DNA of 64,000 nucleotides. It comes from Eubacteriales bacterium (GTDB lineage: Bacteria > Bacillota > Clostridia > Oscillospirales > Butyricicoccaceae). Where the stretch lies: NCBI GenBank assembly GCA_030524285.1, contig JAUNGQ010000008.1, forward strand, positions 1-64,000. The letters run 5' to 3'. The position numbers were made by a program, and so were the translations under genes. The notes beneath the pieces are model-generated. The model searched no databases, was not told where the DNA came from, and saw nothing but the letters and a program-made list of their open reading frames with translations. Every line of letters starts with the position of its first letter. The stretch's first letter is position 1. Positions 17,080 to 24,640 of the stretch are shown one piece after another.

Positions 17080-18822
17080 ATGGCAGAGAACCAATTTACC
17101 TTTGAAAATGAGCAGTATCGCAAAACCTACTGGCATACCTGTTCACACATTATGGCACAGGCTGTCAAGCGCCTGTATCCGGAGGTCAAGCTTGCGATTG
17201 GCCCGTCCATTGACAACGGCTTTTATTATGATCTGGACTCTCCATTTGCATTTACGCCGGAGATTATGGAAAAGATCGAAGCAGAAATGCGCAAAATCTG
17301 TAAGGAGAAGCTCAAGCTGGAGCGCTTTGAGCTGCCGCGTGCGGAAGCGCTGGAATTCATGAAGAACGAGCCGTATAAGCTTGAGCTGATTAACGATCTT
17401 CCGGAGGACGAGGTTATTTCATTCTATAAGCAGGGCGAATTTACAGACCTGTGTGCAGGCCCGCATCTGGACTCTACCGGACGCGTCAAGGGAAATGCCA
17501 TCAAGCTGACGGCATGTAATGCGGCATACTGGCGCGGTGACTCGAACCGTGAGACATTGCAGCGTATTTACGGCATTGCGTTCCCAAAGAAGGATCAGCT
17601 GGATGAATACCTGGCAAAGATTGAAGAGGCAAAACGCCGTGACCACCGCAAGCTGGGTAAGGAGCTGGGCCTGTTTACCCTGATGGAGGAGGGGCCGGGC
17701 TTCCCGTTCTTCCTGCCGAAGGGCATGGTGCTGCGCAACACATTGATTGACTATTGGCGCGAGGTACACAAGCGTTACGGATATGTCGAAATCTCTACCC
17801 CGATGATGCTGAACCGTGGCTTATGGGAGCGTTCCGGCCATTGGGATCATTATAAGGAAAACATGTACACCACGGTCATAGATGACGTGGATTTCGCAGT
17901 TAAGCCAATGAACTGTCCGGGCGGCATGTTGGTTTATAAGTCCGAGCCGCATTCTTACCGTGATCTGCCATTGCGTGTCGGTGAGTTGGGACTGGTTCAC
18001 CGCCATGAGCTTTCCGGTGCTCTGCATGGGCTGTTCCGTGTCCGCTGCTTTACGCAGGATGATGCCCACATCTTTATGACATGGGATCAGATGAAGGATG
18101 AAATCAAGAATGTTGTCCGCCTGTTTGACGAGGTATATTCTGTCTTTGGTCTGGAATACGAGATTGAGGTTTCCACCATGCCGGAAGACCATATGGGTGA
18201 CGAGAAGGACTGGGATTTTGCAACTGAAACGCTAAAAGCTGCTGTTACCGAAATGGGTAAGGACTATATTATCAACGAGGGCGACGGCGCATTCTATGGA
18301 CCGAAGCTGGATTTCCATCTTGCAGATTCGCTTGGACGTACCTGGCAGTGCGGCACGATCCAGCTGGATATGCAGCTGCCGGAGCGATTTGAACTGGAGT
18401 ATACGGGTGCGGATGGCGAGAAGCATCGTCCAGTTATGATCCATCGTGTTGTCCTTGGCTCCATCGAACGCTTCATCGGTGTCATCACCGAGCATTTTGC
18501 CGGCGCATTCCCGACTTGGCTGGCTCCGGTTCAGGTCAAGGCGCTGCCTGTCACGGACCGTACCGCAGAATACGCCGACAAGGTTGAGCAGGCGCTCAAC
18601 GCTGCAGGCTTCCGCGCAGAAGTTGACCATCGTTCGGAAAAGCTGGGATATAAGATCCGTGAAGCACAGGCACAGAAGATTCCATATATGCTGGTACTGG
18701 GCGATAAGGAGCAGGAAAATGGTACGGTTTCTGTCCGCAACCGCAAGGGGGATACAACGGTTATGCTGCTGGATGAATTTATCGCCAAGCTGCGTGAGGA
18801 GATCGACACCAAAGCGAGATAA
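17080..18822 (+). CDS. thrS: Threonyl-tRNA synthetase without TGS domain
   Basis: Charges tRNA-Thr. The 580-residue protein starts directly in the editing (N2/SAD) domain: HTCSHIMAQAVKRLYPEVK, then DLCAGPHL. The class II catalytic core follows, with zinc ligands in MNCPGG and the GALHGLFRVRCFTQDDAHIF motif 2 region, and the anticodon-binding domain closes the protein. Typical bacterial ThrRS is about 640 residues with an N-terminal TGS domain; that module is missing here. An ATG with GGAGG 10 nt upstream lies just after the T-box terminator, and the upstream frame runs into that terminator, so the short form is not a start-choice artefact. Confidence 0.95.
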   Translation: MAENQFTFENEQYRKTYWHTCSHIMAQAVKRLYPEVKLAIGPSIDNGFYYDLDSPFAFTPEIMEKIEAEMRKICKEKLKLERFELPRAEALEFMKNEPYKLELINDLPEDEVISFYKQGEFTDLCAGPHLDSTGRVKGNAIKLTACNAAYWRGDSNRETLQRIYGIAFPKKDQLDEYLAKIEEAKRRDHRKLGKELGLFTLMEEGPGFPFFLPKGMVLRNTLIDYWREVHKRYGYVEISTPMMLNRGLWERSGHWDHYKENMYTTVIDDVDFAVKPMNCPGGMLVYKSEPHSYRDLPLRVGELGLVHRHELSGALHGLFRVRCFTQDDAHIFMTWDQMKDEIKNVVRLFDEVYSVFGLEYEIEVSTMPEDHMGDEKDWDFATETLKAAVTEMGKDYIINEGDGAFYGPKLDFHLADSLGRTWQCGTIQLDMQLPERFELEYTGADGEKHRPVMIHRVVLGSIERFIGVITEHFAGAFPTWLAPVQVKALPVTDRTAEYADKVEQALNAAGFRAEVDHRSEKLGYKIREAQAQKIPYMLVLGDKEQENGTVSVRNRKGDTTVMLLDEFIAKLREEIDTKAR

Positions 18823-18825
18823 TGA

Positions 18826-19131
18826 TCATTCTGTAGGCTGCTCCAGTGTCCGGCGAAGCATCGTATCCGCGTGGATGCTGACCTGATACAGCACGCCGGG
18901 TTCGAGCGGCCCGAAGACAAACCGTCCCAACGTATCGGAAAACGTTACACCGGCTACAGTGTCCGGCTGTGTGCCGCCGGAGGCATATAGCACAGCCAGG
19001 GCATCAGCCAGCGGTTTGCCGTCATCCCCGATGACAGTACCCAGCAGTACAGGATGGTCTGCGGCATGAAGGGTTACCGTGGTTTCGACTTGTTCCCGCT
19101 GTGCGGGACGGACATAAAATACAGATTGCAT
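18826..19131 (-). CDS. Carboxypeptidase-regulatory-like small protein
   Basis: A 101-residue protein whose frame runs on upstream into the antisense of proS, so it is easily missed. The ATG is preceded by AGGAGG at 9 nt. The middle (LLGTVIGDDGKPLADALAVL and FSDTLGRFVFGPLEPG) resembles the beta-sandwich CarboxypepD_reg/prealbumin-like fold (G-V-x-D-x-x-G-x-P-L...D-x-x-G-x-F). No signal peptide. Convergent with thrS (stops 3 bp apart) and divergent from proS. Function unknown; family call from pattern only. Confidence 0.7.
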   Translation of the reverse strand: MQSVFYVRPAQREQVETTVTLHAADHPVLLGTVIGDDGKPLADALAVLYASGGTQPDTVAGVTFSDTLGRFVFGPLEPGVLYQVSIHADTMLRRTLEQPTE

Positions 19132-19221
19132 GAGTTGGCACCTCCTGAATCGGGAAGCATATTCTGTTTTCAGCGTATGCTTTGGCGCGAAAAAGGTGCA
19201 TGAAGAAAGGAAATAAACGAT

Positions 19222-20937
19222 ATGAAAATGAGCAGTATGCTTGGCATCCGCTTCAAGGAAACTCCGGCGGACTGCCAGCTTGACAGCCATAAGCTCATGG
19301 TGCGCGGCGGCTATATGAAGCAGCTTACTACCGGTATTTATTCCCTGTATATGCCGGCAAAGCGCATTATGAAGAAAATTGAAACCATTATCCGTGAAGA
19401 AATGGATAAGATTGACGGGCAGGAAGTGATGTTCCCGGTTGTTATGCCGGCATCGCTGTGGCAGGAATCCGGCCGTTATGAGGCTATCGGCAGTGAAATG
19501 GCACGCTTCCAGGACAGAAGCGGTCAGCCAGTTGTTCTGGGCATGACGCATGAGGAAGCAGCTGTTCATCTGGCGCGGGACACCGCACAGTCCTATTCCC
19601 AGTATCCGTTCATGATTTACCAGATTCAGACCAAATTCCGTGATGAGCCGCGTGCACGCGGCGGCCTGATCCGCGTTCGTGAGTTTACCATGAAGGACGC
19701 CTATTCCTTCCATACCTCGCAGGAGGATTTGGAAGCATATTATGAGAAATGCTATCAGGCGTATGTCAATATCTATCGTCGCGCCGGTATCCCGGAGGTT
19801 GTTGCTGTCCAGTCGGATTCCGGTATGATGGGCGGCAGCATATCGCATGAATTTATGCTGCTGACTGACTGTGGCGAGGATACCATTGTTCTGTGTGATT
19901 GCGGCTACAGCTCCAACATGGAAGCAGCCGACTGTATTGTCGAGGCGCCGGAAACTGCTGAGATGCCGATGGAGAAGGTCTATACACCGGAGACCAAAAC
20001 CATTGAAGCGGTATGCGAATATTTGCATGCACCGGCAAATGCGTCCTGCAAGGCGGTTGTTTATCAGAAGAATCTGACAGACGAATATGTCATTGCATTT
20101 ATCCGCGGTGATCTGGAGGTCAATGAGACCAAGCTGCGCAATTATCTGGGTGAAGAAATCCATCCGGCTGAAATTACACTGGAAAGCGGTATTGTTGCCG
20201 GGTTTATTGGACCGGTTGGTCTGCCGGAAGGCGTAGAATATGTCATCGATCAGTCTTTGGCTGCACTCAACAGCTCTGTCTGCGGTGCAAATGAGGAAAA
20301 TTATCATTACACCGGTTATAATGTCAAGCGTGATACACCGGATGCAAGAATTGCTGATTTTGCCAAGACCTATGAGGGAGCAATCTGCCCGGTATGTGGC
20401 AAACCGCATATCCGTATCAGCCGCGGCATTGAGGTAGGCAATATCTTCCAGCTGGGAACCAAGTATACCAAGTCGATGGAGATGACCTATATCGGTCAGG
20501 ACGGCAAGCCGCATTATCCAATTATGGGTTGCTATGGTATTGGCGTTGGACGTCTCTGCGCTTCTGTGTGCGAGGTACGGCACGATGATTATGGCCCGAT
20601 CTGGCCAATGTCGATTGCACCGTGGCAGGTTCATATTTGTGCGATCAAAGCAACCGATCCGCAGGTTCGCGAGACAGCAGATACATTGTACCAGCAGTTA
20701 CAGGCTGCTGGTGTGGAAGTCATTTATGATGACCGCAAGGTAAGTGCGGGTAATATGTTCTCGGACGCTGATCTGCTGGGTGTTCCGGTACGTGTGATTG
20801 TCAGCCCGAAGACGGTTAAGCGTGGCGCTGTTGAGGTATCCAAGCGTGACAAGTCTCTGCGTGAGGATGTTGCACCGGAGCAGGCTGCCACATATGTTGA
20901 AAAGCTCGTTCAGGATATGCTGGCTGAGCTGAGGTAA
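19222..20937 (+). CDS. proS: Prolyl-tRNA synthetase (bacterial type with editing insertion)
   Basis: Charges tRNA-Pro. The 571-residue class II synthetase shows motif 1 near LMVRGGYMKQLTTGIYSLYM, motif 2 in TKFRDEPRARGGLIRVREF, the INS editing domain (about 225-385, YbaK-like) and motif 3 GCYGIGVGRL, followed by the anticodon-binding domain (about 470-571). Length is normal for the type. Ribosome site AGGA with 10-nt spacing. Divergent from the small CarboxypepD_reg-like gene; a 12-bp hairpin follows its stop. Confidence 0.96.
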   Translation: MKMSSMLGIRFKETPADCQLDSHKLMVRGGYMKQLTTGIYSLYMPAKRIMKKIETIIREEMDKIDGQEVMFPVVMPASLWQESGRYEAIGSEMARFQDRSGQPVVLGMTHEEAAVHLARDTAQSYSQYPFMIYQIQTKFRDEPRARGGLIRVREFTMKDAYSFHTSQEDLEAYYEKCYQAYVNIYRRAGIPEVVAVQSDSGMMGGSISHEFMLLTDCGEDTIVLCDCGYSSNMEAADCIVEAPETAEMPMEKVYTPETKTIEAVCEYLHAPANASCKAVVYQKNLTDEYVIAFIRGDLEVNETKLRNYLGEEIHPAEITLESGIVAGFIGPVGLPEGVEYVIDQSLAALNSSVCGANEENYHYTGYNVKRDTPDARIADFAKTYEGAICPVCGKPHIRISRGIEVGNIFQLGTKYTKSMEMTYIGQDGKPHYPIMGCYGIGVGRLCASVCEVRHDDYGPIWPMSIAPWQVHICAIKATDPQVRETADTLYQQLQAAGVEVIYDDRKVSAGNMFSDADLLGVPVRVIVSPKTVKRGAVEVSKRDKSLREDVAPEQAATYVEKLVQDMLAELR

Positions 20938-20956
20938 GAATATCATTTGAATTGTC

Positions 20957-20984
20957 AGGGCACGCTGCGGGCAGCAGCGTGCCC
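20957..20984 (+). terminator. Hairpin after proS
   Basis: AGGGCACGCTGC/GCAGCGTGCCCT, strong GC-rich stem without a T-run; it may act as a weak or Rho-assisted terminator. Confidence 0.55.
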
Positions 20985-21013
20985 TTGAACTATCAACAGG
21001 AGGAAGGATACTC

Positions 21014-21958
21014 ATGCTCTTACGGGCTTTGACATTAGAAGGCTCCGGCGTTATGACGACAGATGACGCGGTGGAAGTGACCAACGACGTGACAAATTCC
21101 GCGATCGAAGGCGTACAGTCTGTTACCAGCTTTTTTCATCTGCCGACATGGTTTGGACGGCTGCTGTTTATTGTGATTACACTGGTTGTCGTATTGTCCG
21201 TAGTCAGGATGGTCAATAAAGTATTTCGGCGTACCATTGACACCATGGAGGCAGCGGGCAATACCAATGTAACACTGATTTCCTTTGTACGGTATATTGT
21301 ACTGACCGGTATTTATTTTATTGGTGGCGTTGTAATCATTTCCAGCATTCCCGGGGCATCAGATTCTCTGACTGCGCTGCTGGCATCCGGCGGTATTGTA
21401 GCTGTGATTGTCGGCTTTGCGGCTCAGGATACATTGGGCAATGTAGCCGGCGGTGTGATGATTTTGTTTTTTAAGCCGTTTGTCATCGGTGACTTTGTCC
21501 GGTATAATGATGTATCCGGTACCATTGAAGAGATTACCCTGCGCCATACCGTCATCCGCACGCCGGCAAACAAGCGCATTATCATCCCGAACGGAACGAT
21601 CAACGGCGGTATTTTGGAAAATGCACATTACGGAGACAGAAAAGTTTGTGAATTCTTTGACGTCGGTATTACATATGAGAGTGACATGGAAAAGGCAATT
21701 GAGATCTTACGTGATGAAGTGATGAAACAACCGCTGCATTTGGATGTCCGCACGCCGGAAACTGCATCAACAGAACCGGAAGTGAAAGTTGAAGTAGTTG
21801 AACTTGCAGATTCCGCAGTTATTATTCGTGCGTGGCTGTGGGCTGAAGATCAGGCAAACGCATCTGCGCTGAAATTCGCGTTAAATCGTTCTGTCAAGAA
21901 CCGATTTGATACAGAAGGAATTGAATTTGCATATCCGCATATTACTGTCACAAAATAA
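21014..21958 (+). CDS. mscS: MscS-family mechanosensitive channel
   Basis: Releases solutes on hypo-osmotic shock. The 314-residue protein has three membrane helices (about 45-65, 90-112 and the pore helix around 118-150 with ASGGIVAVIVGFAAQDTLGNVAGG, listed in parts: Gly/Ala-rich GFAAQ then LGNVAGGVMI), followed by the beta domain (KPFVIGDFV, PNGTINGGILEN) and an alpha/beta vestibule. Some residues at the N-terminus (to about 40) are soluble. AGGAGGAAGG precedes ATG by 7 nt. Single-gene unit with its own terminator. Confidence 0.93.
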   Translation: MLLRALTLEGSGVMTTDDAVEVTNDVTNSAIEGVQSVTSFFHLPTWFGRLLFIVITLVVVLSVVRMVNKVFRRTIDTMEAAGNTNVTLISFVRYIVLTGIYFIGGVVIISSIPGASDSLTALLASGGIVAVIVGFAAQDTLGNVAGGVMILFFKPFVIGDFVRYNDVSGTIEEITLRHTVIRTPANKRIIIPNGTINGGILENAHYGDRKVCEFFDVGITYESDMEKAIEILRDEVMKQPLHLDVRTPETASTEPEVKVEVVELADSAVIIRAWLWAEDQANASALKFALNRSVKNRFDTEGIEFAYPHITVTK

Positions 21959-21984
21959 GGATTTTTACATAAAAACCTGCTTTG

Positions 21985-22008
21985 AGCCTGCTTGAAGCAG
22001 GCTTTTTG
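21985..22008 (+). terminator. Terminator of mscS
   Basis: AGCCTGCTT-G-AAGCAGGCT followed by TTTTTG. Confidence 0.8.
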
Positions 22009-22190
22009 TTTGTCCGTTTCAGGAATGTATCGGTTTTACTTTATAGAATTGTAAACGGAATGTTAATGTTAAAATCGTACAAAAATATAGTTTATAAATT
22101 GTGTGAAGTAAATAACGAAAAACTGTTAAGTTATGGAACATACACAATAAAAATACATTTATATTGTGCAATATTTATATAGTTTGGACA

Positions 22191-22219
22191 TTGCGCCCAA
22201 TGCGGAAAGTGTGTATGAT
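22191..22219 (+). promoter_or_regulatory. Candidate promoter of the microprotein operon
   Basis: TTGCGC, 17-bp spacer, TATGAT. It would give a leader of about 190 nt before the first microprotein. The preceding 180 bp is very AT-rich. Confidence 0.5.
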
Positions 22220-22225
22220 ATACCC

Positions 22226-22414
22226 AAGCTGAAGGACAGAAATCCAGAAGCCGCATACGGCAAAGTCGTATGAAACCGTTCCGGAGAAATTTGAAGGCTC
22301 CATGCTTCGGAACATCGCCGACAGCAGAAATACAGAAAAATACGCCGTGTGAGATGACATGGTACGGATATTCTGTAACATATGCTTCGTGAAAGTTTTG
22401 GAGGTGAATCTATC
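22226..22414 (+). promoter_or_regulatory. Structured 5' leader of the microprotein operon
   Basis: Contains hairpin CATACG/CGTATG (22254-22272) and a larger stem GTTCC-GGAG/CTCC...GGAAC (22278-22313). A 40-codon frame starting at ATG 22270 has no ribosome site; I do not call it. Whether the leader is a riboswitch or an attenuator is open. Confidence 0.4.
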
Positions 22415-22507
22415 ATGTTTCAGTGGTTCAATGCAATGACAGAGGCTCGCATGATGCAGCTGAAGAACGAAAAGATCACAAGCGTGATTGCCAGCCATAA
22501 GCGCTGA
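22415..22507 (+). CDS. Microprotein A1 (30 residues)
   Basis: Begins MFQWFNAMTEARMMQL and ends in the basic SHKR. GGAGGTG lies 8 nt before ATG. Pairs with microprotein A2 as one family (MFQWF-x-AMT-x-AR-x-MQL). Predicted amphipathic helix with an aromatic N-terminus; no signal peptide or membrane helix. First gene of a run of eight short frames on one transcript. Function unknown; I recognise no named family. Confidence 0.7.
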   Translation: MFQWFNAMTEARMMQLKNEKITSVIASHKR

Positions 22508-22568
22508 GCAGCGGCACAAGGCACAGAAAAAGATCAAATACAATACAATGTAACAGGAGGCGTGCGAT

Positions 22569-22688
22569 ATGTTCCAGTGGTTTGACGCGATGACGAATGC
22601 ACGCGCTATGCAGCTGATTCAGGAAAAACTGGAGGCTGCGGTTTACAGTACTTTTTCACACAAAACGGTTTACAACAAGGAGTGTTGA
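22569..22688 (+). CDS. Microprotein A2 (39 residues)
   Basis: Begins MFQWFDAMTNARAMQL, clearly related to A1. AGGAGG is 8 nt upstream. Its last 13 or so residues (from STFSHKT to KEC) are read from DNA that is noncoding in the next repeat copy, so the C-terminus seems to have been extended by the tandem duplication of the B genes. Stop lies 3 nt before the next ATG. Confidence 0.68.
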   Translation: MFQWFDAMTNARAMQLIQEKLEAAVYSTFSHKTVYNKEC

Positions 22689-22691
22689 CAT

Positions 22692-22820
22692 ATGAAGTTA
22701 TTTAAGAATGATATGAACGGTATGGATAAGAGCATGATGCTCGGCATGAAAATGATGGGCGGAAACGTTACCCGAGCTGAATTCGATGATATGGTTCGTA
22801 CACGTCACGCAGAGCACTGA
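22692..22820 (+). CDS. Microprotein B1 (42 residues)
   Basis: Met-rich: MKLFKNDMNGMDKSMMLGMK, then GGNVTRAEFDDM. The second half resembles the end of SHOCT domains (G-x-I-T-x-x-E-F-x-x-x), which is a pattern impression only. AAGGAGTG is 8 nt upstream. 170-bp tandem duplicate of the next gene including its ribosome site. Confidence 0.7.
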   Translation: MKLFKNDMNGMDKSMMLGMKMMGGNVTRAEFDDMVRTRHAEH

Positions 22821-22862
22821 GTTTTTCACACAAAACGGTATTGCAACAAGGAGTGTTGACAT

Positions 22863-22994
22863 ATGAAGTTGTTTGAGAATGATATGAACGGTATGAATAA
22901 GAGCATGATGCTCGGTATGAAAATGATGTATGGCGGAAACGTCACTCGTGCTGAGTTTGATGATATGCTTCACGAATGCCGTGCAAAGCACTAA
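22863..22994 (+). CDS. Microprotein B2 (43 residues)
   Basis: Starts MKLFENDMNGMNKSMMLGMK; differs from B1 at scattered positions and by one inserted Tyr, while frame and stop are kept. Substitutions between the copies preserve the reading frame, which argues for translation. AAGGAGTG upstream is identical to that of B1. Confidence 0.72.
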   Translation: MKLFENDMNGMNKSMMLGMKMMYGGNVTRAEFDDMLHECRAKH

Positions 22995-23039
22995 GATAGA
23001 ACAGATCATGACATTATGATGAGAAAGGAGGCGTGCATC

Positions 23040-23135
23040 ATGTTTGGTTATATGAACCAGCTGATCAAGGCTCGTGAGAATCTGCTTCGTCAGGAAAGCG
23101 TTGCTTTTCAGGCACGTCAGAGACACGTAAAGTAA
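23040..23135 (+). CDS. Microprotein C1 (31 residues)
   Basis: MFGYMNQLIKARENLLRQES then a basic RQRHVK end. AAAGGAGG precedes ATG by 8 nt. Same pattern as C2: MF-x-YM-x-QL-x-KA-x-E-x-x-LRQE. Strongly helical and amphipathic by inspection. Confidence 0.7.
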   Translation: MFGYMNQLIKARENLLRQESVAFQARQRHVK

Positions 23136-23181
23136 GAAAAATGATTGGATAAATAGTATCAGAGAAAGGAGAACTTGTACC

Positions 23182-23271
23182 ATGTTTCACTATATGGGTC
23201 AGCTTGTTAAGGCACAGGAGCAGCAGCTCCGTCAGGAAAAGCTGGAATTTGCAGTACGCAGAAGACACTAA
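23182..23271 (+). CDS. Microprotein C2 (29 residues)
   Basis: MFHYMGQLVKAQEQQLRQEK ending VRRRH. AAAGGAG lies 10 nt before ATG. Related to C1 at protein level while the DNA has diverged, consistent with selection on the peptide. Confidence 0.7.
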   Translation: MFHYMGQLVKAQEQQLRQEKLEFAVRRRH

Positions 23272-23323
23272 GCAAAATACCCGTTCCTGACGTATATCGA
23301 CCGGAAGAAAGGGAATCCTTATT

Positions 23324-23413
23324 ATGAGAAAAACCACGAAGAAACAACGCATGACAGACCGGCATCGGCCGACCATCTGTCCGTGGATGATCTGGGGAGC
23401 CAAGGGTCTGTAA
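23324..23413 (+). CDS. Microprotein D (29 residues), uncertain
   Basis: Very basic start MRKTTKKQRMTDRHR followed by PTICPWMIWGAKGL. The ribosome site is weaker (AAAGGG at 10 nt) than for its neighbours, and it has no paralogue in the cluster, so it is the least certain member. Confidence 0.45.
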   Translation: MRKTTKKQRMTDRHRPTICPWMIWGAKGL

Positions 23414-23438
23414 CCGTCCGGAAGGAGGACTGCCATTT

Positions 23439-23555
23439 ATGAAGGGCAGAGGATTTTTCAGCGGCTTGGTTCACGCGCGGCGCGTAGGACTGTCCCATGA
23501 GCGGATTCAGGAACGTGTCCGGCAGATGAACCGGGAAAAGCAGAATAAGAAATAA
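23439..23555 (+). CDS. Microprotein E (38 residues)
   Basis: MKGRGFFSGLVHARRVGLSH then a charged helix ending in EKQNKK. GAAGGAGG is 10 nt upstream. Last frame before the terminator; basic and helix-prone, no membrane segment. Confidence 0.65.
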   Translation: MKGRGFFSGLVHARRVGLSHERIQERVRQMNREKQNKK

Positions 23556-23573
23556 ACCACCAAAATCAAAATG

Positions 23574-23623
23574 GCGGCATTCCAATACCTGACGTACAGG
23601 CAGGTGGAATGCCGCTTTTTTTT
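23574..23623 (+). terminator. Terminator of the microprotein operon
   Basis: GCGGCATTCC/GGAATGCCGC, perfect 10-bp stem, followed by eight T. Confidence 0.92.
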
Positions 23624-23631
23624 GAAAAAAC

Positions 23632-23660
23632 ATGACAGAGAGCGGCAGCTGTGGTATGAT
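23632..23660 (+). promoter_or_regulatory. Candidate promoter of the CPBP gene
   Basis: ATGACA, 17-bp spacer, TATGAT. Confidence 0.5.
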
Positions 23661-23691
23661 GGAAAAATAAAAGAGAAAAGGAGTGAATGTG

Positions 23692-24636
23692 ATGGATATG
23701 GAGCGACGTGCCCGACGTCAGGTTCGGCGCAGCGCAGATATCATCGGGCTGACAATACTGGCCAGTACCGGTATCAATTATCTGCTGTACCCGTTGATAC
23801 GACTGATACCGGACTATGCAGACGGTACGTTGGAAAATGAGCTGCTCAATCTGATTTTGTATATCATTGTCTTTGCCGTTCCATTTGTCACTGGAGCAAA
23901 GCTTTCCGGCATGTCAGGTAAGGATCTACTTGGAGATGGGAAACCGCCTGCGGAGGTCTATCTGATGACCATTGGACTTGTATTGGGCTGGTCCTTTGCA
24001 GCTGGCTGCCTGGGTACGGGCATAGAAGAATTTTTGAATCGATTTGGTTTGACAGAAGTCTCTCAGGAATATATCCTGCCAGCCGATAAAACGACGCTTG
24101 CCATACAATTTGTTTCGGTTGCTATTATTCCACCGATTGTCGAGGAAATAAGCTTTCGTGGCTTTTATTTGAATATAGCGGAACGCTCCATGGGTACATG
24201 GGCGGCAATCTGTATGACAGCGATTTGCTTTTGGCTGGCGCATTACAGCATTGAAATCCTGCCACTGGCATTTGGCTTTGGCATGATCGGCGGCTATATC
24301 CGCAGACGGTATGGTTCGTTGCTGCCTTCCATGTTCGCTCATTTTGCAGTGAACAGCGTGTATATGGTTGTAAACGTTGGATACGCAGCAGGTGGGGAGC
24401 ATATCGGTACAGCATTGGCGTTGCTTGTCTATTTGATTGAGGTTTTGCTTGGCGCAGTGGGTATTGTGCTGTTTGTCCGCAGAGGCTGCTTACGGGAAAT
24501 TTGGAAAGGACATTTTGGAAGGCAATCTGAGCTGCTTCCGGGACAGATTGCATTTGCTGTTTTGACCAGCATTCCGGCGCTGCTTGTCGTGATTCTTTCC
24601 GTGTATTTTACATCGGGAAATCTGGAGGCTCTGTGA
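23692..24636 (+). CDS. CPBP-family intramembrane metalloprotease
   Basis: A 314-residue multi-pass membrane protein of the CAAX protease/Abi (bacteriocin-processing) family. Catalytic motifs: EE at 151-152 with Arg156 (EEISFRG), His184 in WLAH, and HFAVN at 217-221. About 8 membrane helices. AGGAG lies 8 nt before the chosen ATG; a GTG three codons earlier overlaps the site. It follows the microprotein operon directly but has its own promoter and a terminator in between, so joint action with those peptides is only speculation. tadA starts 4 bp after its stop. Confidence 0.88.
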   Translation: MDMERRARRQVRRSADIIGLTILASTGINYLLYPLIRLIPDYADGTLENELLNLILYIIVFAVPFVTGAKLSGMSGKDLLGDGKPPAEVYLMTIGLVLGWSFAAGCLGTGIEEFLNRFGLTEVSQEYILPADKTTLAIQFVSVAIIPPIVEEISFRGFYLNIAERSMGTWAAICMTAICFWLAHYSIEILPLAFGFGMIGGYIRRRYGSLLPSMFAHFAVNSVYMVVNVGYAAGGEHIGTALALLVYLIEVLLGAVGIVLFVRRGCLREIWKGHFGRQSELLPGQIAFAVLTSIPALLVVILSVYFTSGNLEAL

Positions 24637-24640
24637 TAGT

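Larger units (their letters stand above)
22652..22994 (+). repeat. 170-bp tandem duplication carrying B1 and B2
   Basis: Both units start with TTTTTCACACAAAACGGT, continue through CAACAAGGAGTGTTGACAT and the B gene; unit starts are 22652 and 22822. Confidence 0.85.

Noticed and set aside
18826..20634. One 602-residue minus-strand protein
   Set aside because: Most of it is antisense to proS; only the last 101 codons have a ribosome site and protein-like sequence, and these are annotated separately.
22270..22392. 40-residue frame in the microprotein operon leader
   Set aside because: No Shine-Dalgarno sequence and no paralogue in the cluster; overlaps a stem-loop.
22698..23183. 161-residue membrane-like protein on the minus strand
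   Set aside because: It is the reverse complement of the microprotein genes; repeats give it artificial internal duplication and it lacks a ribosome site.
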